64,000 nt of DNA from Actibacterium sp. MT2.3-13A (GTDB taxonomy: Bacteria; Pseudomonadota; Alphaproteobacteria; Rhodobacterales; Rhodobacteraceae). The stretch covers positions 1 to 64,000 of the forward strand of contig NZ_JAGSOU010000004.1 of the NCBI RefSeq assembly GCF_018139985.1, written 5' to 3'. The notes under the pieces are model-generated. The model saw nothing but the letters and a program-made list of their open reading frames with translations, searched no databases and was not told where the DNA came from. Made by a program: the position numbers and the translations under genes. This document shows, piece after piece, positions 60,032 through 64,000 of this stretch. Position 1 is the first letter of the stretch; every line of letters starts with the position of its first letter.

Positions 60032-60048
60032 CAAACGCATCGCGTTTG
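60032..60048. repeat. Hairpin after pduO
   Basis: Perfect 7-bp stem CAAACGC / GCGTTTG with ATC loop, 15 bases after the pduO stop. No T-run follows. The rest of the 237-base gap to etfB holds no gene or promoter that I could fit well. Confidence 0.4.
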
Positions 60049-60254
60049 GCAACGGGAAGAGCGGACCGCGAGGTTTCGGAAAGGCCCCGTTACAATTCCG
60101 CAGGGAACCACCCGAAAAGCCACGAAACGCGACGTCGAAACATCCTTTCGGGTCGATTTTGCCCTGTTGTCGCCGTCCCCGACCCGCTAACAAACCCCTG
60201 AGAGCTTGAAACGCCCCCGCCCTGCCGGGGCAGAGACCCAAGGAGAGCACGCTG

Positions 60255-61013
60255 ATGAAGGTATTGGTGCCTGTAAAGCGCGTGATCGACTACAACGTGA
60301 AGGTCCGCGTGAAGGCGGACGGCAGCGGTGTCGATCTGGCGAATGTCAAAATGTCGATGAACCCGTTCGATGAGATCGCCGTGGAAGAGGCGATCCGTCT
60401 GAAGGAAAAGGGCGCGGCCGATGAGATCGTCGCCGTTTCCATCGGCGTGAAGCAGGCGCAGGAAACGCTGCGCACCGCGCTGGCCATGGGCGCCGACCGG
60501 GCCATCCTGGTGGTCGCGGCGGACGACGTGCACCAGGACATCGAGCCGCTGGCGGTGGCCAAGATCCTCAAGGCCATCATCGACGAGGAGCAGCCCGGTC
60601 TGGTGATCGCCGGCAAGCAGGCGATCGACAACGACATGAACGCCACCGGCCAGATGCTCTCGGCGCTCTTGGGCTGGAGCCAGGCGACCTTCGCCTCGGA
60701 GGTCGGCATCGAGGGCGACAGCGCCGTGGTGACCCGCGAGGTCGACGGCGGCCTGCAGACCATCAAGGTCAAGCTGCCCGCGATCGTGACCGCCGATCTG
60801 CGCCTGAACGAGCCGCGCTATGCCTCGCTGCCGAACATCATGAAGGCCAAGAAGAAGCCGCTGGAGGAAAAGACCCCGGCGGATTACGGCGTCGACGTGA
60901 CCCCGCGGCTGGAGGTGGTCAAGACCACCGAGCCGGCGGCGCGGCAGGCCGGTGAAATCGTGGGCTCGGTGGACGAGCTGGTGGCGAAACTCAAGGAAGC
61001 GGGGGCTCTGTGA
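60255..61013 (+). CDS. etfB: Electron transfer flavoprotein beta subunit
   Basis: 252 residues. With EtfA it carries electrons from acyl-CoA dehydrogenases to ETF-quinone oxidoreductase. [19 protein letters not shown] opening, [16 protein letters not shown] and the AMP-site region [19 protein letters not shown] are typical. AAGGAGAGC lies 7 bases upstream. Its stop TGA shares one base with the etfA start. Confidence 0.97.
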   Translation: MKVLVPVKRVIDYNVKVRVKADGSGVDLANVKMSMNPFDEIAVEEAIRLKEKGAADEIVAVSIGVKQAQETLRTALAMGADRAILVVAADDVHQDIEPLAVAKILKAIIDEEQPGLVIAGKQAIDNDMNATGQMLSALLGWSQATFASEVGIEGDSAVVTREVDGGLQTIKVKLPAIVTADLRLNEPRYASLPNIMKAKKKPLEEKTPADYGVDVTPRLEVVKTTEPAARQAGEIVGSVDELVAKLKEAGAL

Positions 61014-61942
61014 TGGCTGTACTCCTTCTTGCCGAAGTGACCGACGGCGCGCTGGCGCTGGATGCAACCGCCAAGGCCGTGACCGCGGCCAAGGCGCTGG
61101 GCGACGTGACCGTCCTCTGCGTGGGCGCCAAGGCCGCCGACGCCGCCGCCGAGGCCGCGAAAATCGACGGCGTGGCCAAGGTTCTGTGTGCCGAGGATGC
61201 GCTTTACGGCCACCGCCTGGCCGAGCCCGCCGCGGCGCTGATCGTCAGCCTCGCCGCCGATTACGAGCATATCGTGGCCCCCGCCACCACCGACGCCAAG
61301 AACATCATGCCGCGGGTGGCGGCGCTTCTGGACGTGATGATCCTGTCGGACGTGACCGCCGTGGTCGACGGCGCCACCTTCGAGCGCCCGATCTACGCGG
61401 GCAACGCCATCCAGACGGTGAAGAGTTCGGACGCGAAGAAGGTCATCACCTTCCGCACCTCGACCTTCGAGGCCGCCGGATCGGGCGGGTCGGCACCGGT
61501 GGAGACCATCGCCGCCGGCGACAACCCCGGCCTGTCCGAATGGGTCGAGGACAAGGTGGCCGCCTCCGACCGGCCAGAGCTGACCTCGGCGGGCATCGTG
61601 GTCTCCGGCGGGCGCGGCGTGGGCTCGGAAGATGATTTCGCGCTGATCGAGAAGCTGGCCGACAAGCTCGGCGCGGCGGTCGGCGCCTCGCGCGCGGCGG
61701 TCGATTCGGGCTACGCGCCGAACGACTGGCAGGTGGGCCAGACCGGCAAGGTGGTGGCGCCCGACCTCTACATCGCGGTGGGCATCTCCGGCGCGATCCA
61801 GCACCTGGCGGGGATGAAGGACAGCAAGATCATCGTCGCCATCAACAAGGACGAAGAGGCCCCGATCTTCCAGGTCGCCGATTTCGGACTGGTCGCCGAC
61901 CTGTTCCAGGCCGTGCCGGAACTGACCGAAAAACTCGGCTGA
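61013..61942 (+). CDS. etfA: Electron transfer flavoprotein alpha subunit
   Basis: 309 residues. The FAD site has [34 protein letters not shown] and [18 protein letters not shown] 61013 overlaps the etfB stop by one base (TGATG), giving equal subunit synthesis. Supports beta-oxidation together with the nearby hydroxybutyryl-CoA dehydrogenase. Confidence 0.97.
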   Translation: MAVLLLAEVTDGALALDATAKAVTAAKALGDVTVLCVGAKAADAAAEAAKIDGVAKVLCAEDALYGHRLAEPAAALIVSLAADYEHIVAPATTDAKNIMPRVAALLDVMILSDVTAVVDGATFERPIYAGNAIQTVKSSDAKKVITFRTSTFEAAGSGGSAPVETIAAGDNPGLSEWVEDKVAASDRPELTSAGIVVSGGRGVGSEDDFALIEKLADKLGAAVGASRAAVDSGYAPNDWQVGQTGKVVAPDLYIAVGISGAIQHLAGMKDSKIIVAINKDEEAPIFQVADFGLVADLFQAVPELTEKLG

Positions 61943-61961
61943 GCCGCCCCACGGATCCCGC

Positions 61962-61995
61962 AAACGGCCCGCCGATCCGGTGGGCCGTTTCGCGT
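61962..61995 (+). terminator. Terminator between etfA and the convergent gene
   Basis: Nine-bp stem AAACGGCCC / GGGCCGTTT (61962-61990) with an 11-base loop that can fold further, 19 bases after the etfA stop. The plus tail is only moderately T-rich (TTTCGCGTT), so efficiency is uncertain; it overlaps no gene. Confidence 0.6.
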
Positions 61996-62823
61996 TCAGC
62001 CCATCAGCCGCGCCACCACCGGCGCCAGCGCCGCCGCCACCTCGCCATGTGCGGCAGGGCCCGGCATCTGGGCCGCGGCGGCCTGTTCGAGCGGTGGAAA
62101 GACCATACCGTCGATGCCCCTCGCACAGGCGGCCGGACTGGCCACCACCTCGACATATTCAGTGAAGAGCGGGCGCACCGCGTCGATCATCGCGCGATCG
62201 ACGAACAGCGGATCCTGCCCCAGCCCCGCGCCGCGCGGGCTGTCCCCCGGCCGGCGGCTCGACAGCCACAGCAGCACCCGCGCCCCCCGCATCCGCCCCG
62301 CGAGATGGCGCATCCGCGCCAGCCAGGCGGCCTTCAGCTCTTCGACGAGCAGCAGGAACCGCTCGGCCGAGACCGCCTGCAGCGTGCCCAGCATGTGGCG
62401 GGTGAAATGGAACTCGGTGAAATCGACCTCGCGATAGACCGCCTGCAACATCGCCGATGCCGTGAGGAAGCGGTCGTTGCGGCGCGGATGCACGCTGTAG
62501 AACCGGTTCGACATGTTCTGTGCGCCCAGCACCTGCAGCACGCTCACCCGCGCGCGGTCGCAGATCCGCTGCACCACGCCGTCGCCGGCGAAGACATCGA
62601 TCCCGGCATTCACCAGGCCGAGATTCACCACCGGGTGGCCGATTTCGGCCTCCACCAGATGCGGATAGGGACGTGCGATATATTTTCCGTAGGTCTCCGT
62701 CCCGCCCAGGATGGTGCAAAAGGCCCCGTCGAGCGGCCGCTCCGGCCCGCGGAACAGAAGCCGCGACCGGCCGTATCGGCACGGGGAATAGTCCAACGCG
62801 CCAGCGCCATGATGTTCATACAT
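61996..62823 (-). CDS. DUF6473-like protein
   Basis: 275 residues, no signal peptide or membrane segment. [20 protein letters not shown] and [15 protein letters not shown] resemble what I recall of the DUF6473 family of Rhodobacteraceae, which has an SGNH-hydrolase-like look (GGTET, then NLG-x-x-NAG). Function is unknown. It faces etfA and is divergent from the dehydrogenase gene, splitting what would otherwise be one beta-oxidation cluster. Confidence 0.75.
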   Translation of the reverse strand: MYEHHGAGALDYSPCRYGRSRLLFRGPERPLDGAFCTILGGTETYGKYIARPYPHLVEAEIGHPVVNLGLVNAGIDVFAGDGVVQRICDRARVSVLQVLGAQNMSNRFYSVHPRRNDRFLTASAMLQAVYREVDFTEFHFTRHMLGTLQAVSAERFLLLVEELKAAWLARMRHLAGRMRGARVLLWLSSRRPGDSPRGAGLGQDPLFVDRAMIDAVRPLFTEYVEVVASPAACARGIDGMVFPPLEQAAAAQMPGPAAHGEVAAALAPVVARLMG

Positions 62824-62932
62824 TTTCGCCCCCTCTTCTCGTATTGCGACTCACCCGTCTCAAGACTGGACGCCGAGGCTTTCCAAATGGCTAAAGCCGC
62901 AATTTGAAACGAATGCGAACGGCCCTTCGGGC

Positions 62933-62962
62933 TTGCACGCGGCGCCCGCGCGGGCCTATGGT
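62933..62962 (+). promoter_or_regulatory. Promoter of the hydroxybutyryl-CoA dehydrogenase gene
   Basis: Plus-strand TTGCAC (62933-62938), 18-base spacer, TATGGT (62957-62962). Start expected near 62969, with a leader of about 20 bases holding an AAGGGG ribosome site. Confidence 0.5.
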
Positions 62963-62988
62963 CTGCGCGGCATCAGAAGGGGTCAGCC

Positions 62989-63864
62989 ATGGACATCAAG
63001 ACGGTCGGGATCGTCGGCGCAGGGCAGATGGGCAACGGGATCGCCCATGTCTTCGCGGTGGCGGGCTATGACGTGCTGCTGAACGATATCTCGCAGGATA
63101 ACCTGGACCAGGCGATCGCGGTGATCGACCGCAACCTCGAGCGCCAGGTCAGCCGCGACAAGATCAGTGCCGAGGACAAGGCCGCGGCGCTGGCCCGCAT
63201 CGCCACCACGGTGACCCTGACCGACCTCGGCGGCAGCGACCTGATCATCGAGGCCGCGACCGAGCGCGAGACGGTGAAGCAGGCGATCTTCGAGGATCTT
63301 CTGCCGCATCTCAAGCCCGAGACCATCCTGACCTCCAACACCTCGTCGATCTCGATCACCCGACTGGCCAGCCGCACCGACCGGCCGGAAAAATTCATGG
63401 GCTTCCATTTCATGAACCCGGTGCCGGTGATGCAGCTGGTGGAGCTGATCCGCGGCATCGCTACCGACGACGCGACCTACCAGACCCTGCTCAAGGTGGT
63501 GGAGAGCCTGGGCAAGACCGCCGCCAGCGCCGAGGATTTCCCCGCCTTCATCGTCAACCGCATCCTGATGCCGATGATCAACGAGGCGGTCTACACGCTC
63601 TATGAAGGGGTGGGGTCCGTCAAATCCATCGACGAGTCGATGAAGCTGGGCGCCAACCATCCGATGGGGCCGCTGGAGCTGGCCGATTTCATCGGGCTCG
63701 ACACCTGCCTGGCGATCATGAACGTGCTGCATGACGGGCTGGCCGACACCAAGTATCGCCCCTGCCCGCTGCTGACGAAATATGTCGAGGCCGGATGGCT
63801 GGGCCGCAAGACCGGGCGCGGCTTCTACGACTACCGCGGCGAGGTGCCGGTCCCCACCCGCTGA
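62989..63864 (+). CDS. 3-hydroxybutyryl-CoA dehydrogenase
   Basis: 291 residues. NAD(P)-dependent oxidation of 3-hydroxyacyl-CoA to acetoacetyl-CoA. N-terminal Rossmann motif GIVGAGQMGNGIA, TSNTSSISIT with the active-site Ser, HFMNPVPVM with the catalytic His, and NRILMPMINEA in the C-terminal domain. Stand-alone enzyme of the Hbd/PaaH type, not a FadB fusion. Near etfBA, which take electrons from acyl-CoA dehydrogenases in the same pathway. Confidence 0.94.
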   Translation: MDIKTVGIVGAGQMGNGIAHVFAVAGYDVLLNDISQDNLDQAIAVIDRNLERQVSRDKISAEDKAAALARIATTVTLTDLGGSDLIIEAATERETVKQAIFEDLLPHLKPETILTSNTSSISITRLASRTDRPEKFMGFHFMNPVPVMQLVELIRGIATDDATYQTLLKVVESLGKTAASAEDFPAFIVNRILMPMINEAVYTLYEGVGSVKSIDESMKLGANHPMGPLELADFIGLDTCLAIMNVLHDGLADTKYRPCPLLTKYVEAGWLGRKTGRGFYDYRGEVPVPTR

Positions 63865-63874
63865 TTCAAGTTTT

Positions 63875-63905
63875 TCTGCGAAGAATCACACCAGTTCTTC
63901 GCGGA
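63875..63905. repeat. Hairpin between the dehydrogenase gene and the last gene
   Basis: Eleven-pair stem TCTGCGAAGAA / TTCTTCGCGGA (one G-T pair) with a 9-base loop, between two convergent genes. Neither strand has a T-run after it, so a protective or Rho-linked role is more likely than intrinsic termination. Confidence 0.5.
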
Positions 63906-63919
63906 AGGATTGCCCCTGC

Positions 63920-64000
63920 TCAGGGCTGCAGCGCCAGCGTCTGCGCGCGCAGCCAGGCGACGAAGCCGCGCGGGTTGCTCGACCAGCCGTCGATCTCGGC
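63920..64000 (-). CDS. C-terminal end of an unidentified gene (5' part outside window)
   Basis: The last 26 codons and a TGA stop of a minus-strand frame open to the window edge. The visible end is AEIDGWSSNPRGFVAWLRAQ followed by TLALQP. Too short to assign. It converges on the dehydrogenase gene. Confidence 0.55.
   Translation of the reverse strand, partial: AEIDGWSSNPRGFVAWLRAQTLALQP

Overview
The window is a GC-rich chromosomal segment of an alphaproteobacterium, most likely a member of the Rhodobacterales (Rhodobacteraceae/Paracoccaceae). This rests on the bztABCD-type amino-acid importer, an ATP12-family F1 assembly factor, the layout of the str/S10/spc/alpha ribosomal clusters (no rpsD, infA or rpmJ), a protein I read as DUF6473, and a luxRI pair. 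The genus cannot be fixed from the sequence alone. No rRNA, prophage, insertion sequence or CRISPR array was seen.

Region 1 (1-6.1 kb, plus strand): the 3' part of a degenerate GGDEF-EAL protein, then yidC, engB, argB, a 4Fe-4S ferredoxin-like protein and a SixA-like phosphatase. Region 2 (6.2-19.1 kb, minus strand): bztABCD; a tightly overlapping crcB-rluC-HAD phosphatase-ATP12 block; a cytochrome c'/cytochrome b561 pair; a DegP/HtrA protease with rarA; and a luxR-luxI quorum-sensing module. A small divergent ORF (19.19-19.38 kb) sits beside luxR. Region 3 (19.4-38.9 kb, minus strand): the str, S10, spc and alpha clusters from rpsL down to rplQ, interrupted between rpmD and rplO by a GFA-family zinc protein, a terminator-like hairpin and a good promoter. 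Region 4 (38.9-55.3 kb, minus strand): an EamA transporter and a periplasmic protein, then (in transcription order from high coordinate) tuf2, tRNA-Trp, secE, nusG, rplK, rplA, rplJ, rplL, rpoB, a sulfotransferase and rpoC. Region 5 (55.3-64 kb): a lipoprotein and parC (minus); an SDR, a HIG1-like protein, PduO, etfB, etfA (plus); the DUF6473-like gene (minus); a 3-hydroxybutyryl-CoA dehydrogenase (plus); and the tail of a gene running off the end.

Most of the window is housekeeping. The points that depart from the expected are: (i) a sulfotransferase gene coupled to rpoB by an ATGA overlap and lying between rpoB and rpoC; (ii) a GFA gene splitting the spc operon, with a new promoter for rplO-secY-adk; (iii) four 18-nt GNRA-tetraloop hairpins in the rplA-rplJ leader, and other strong hairpins in many ribosomal spacers; (iv) a luxR promoter whose geometry predicts a leaderless mRNA, face to face with a promoter for a 62-aa ORF; (v) two tuf genes that appear identical base for base except for their stop codons. 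I found no wholly new multi-gene defence or mobile system.
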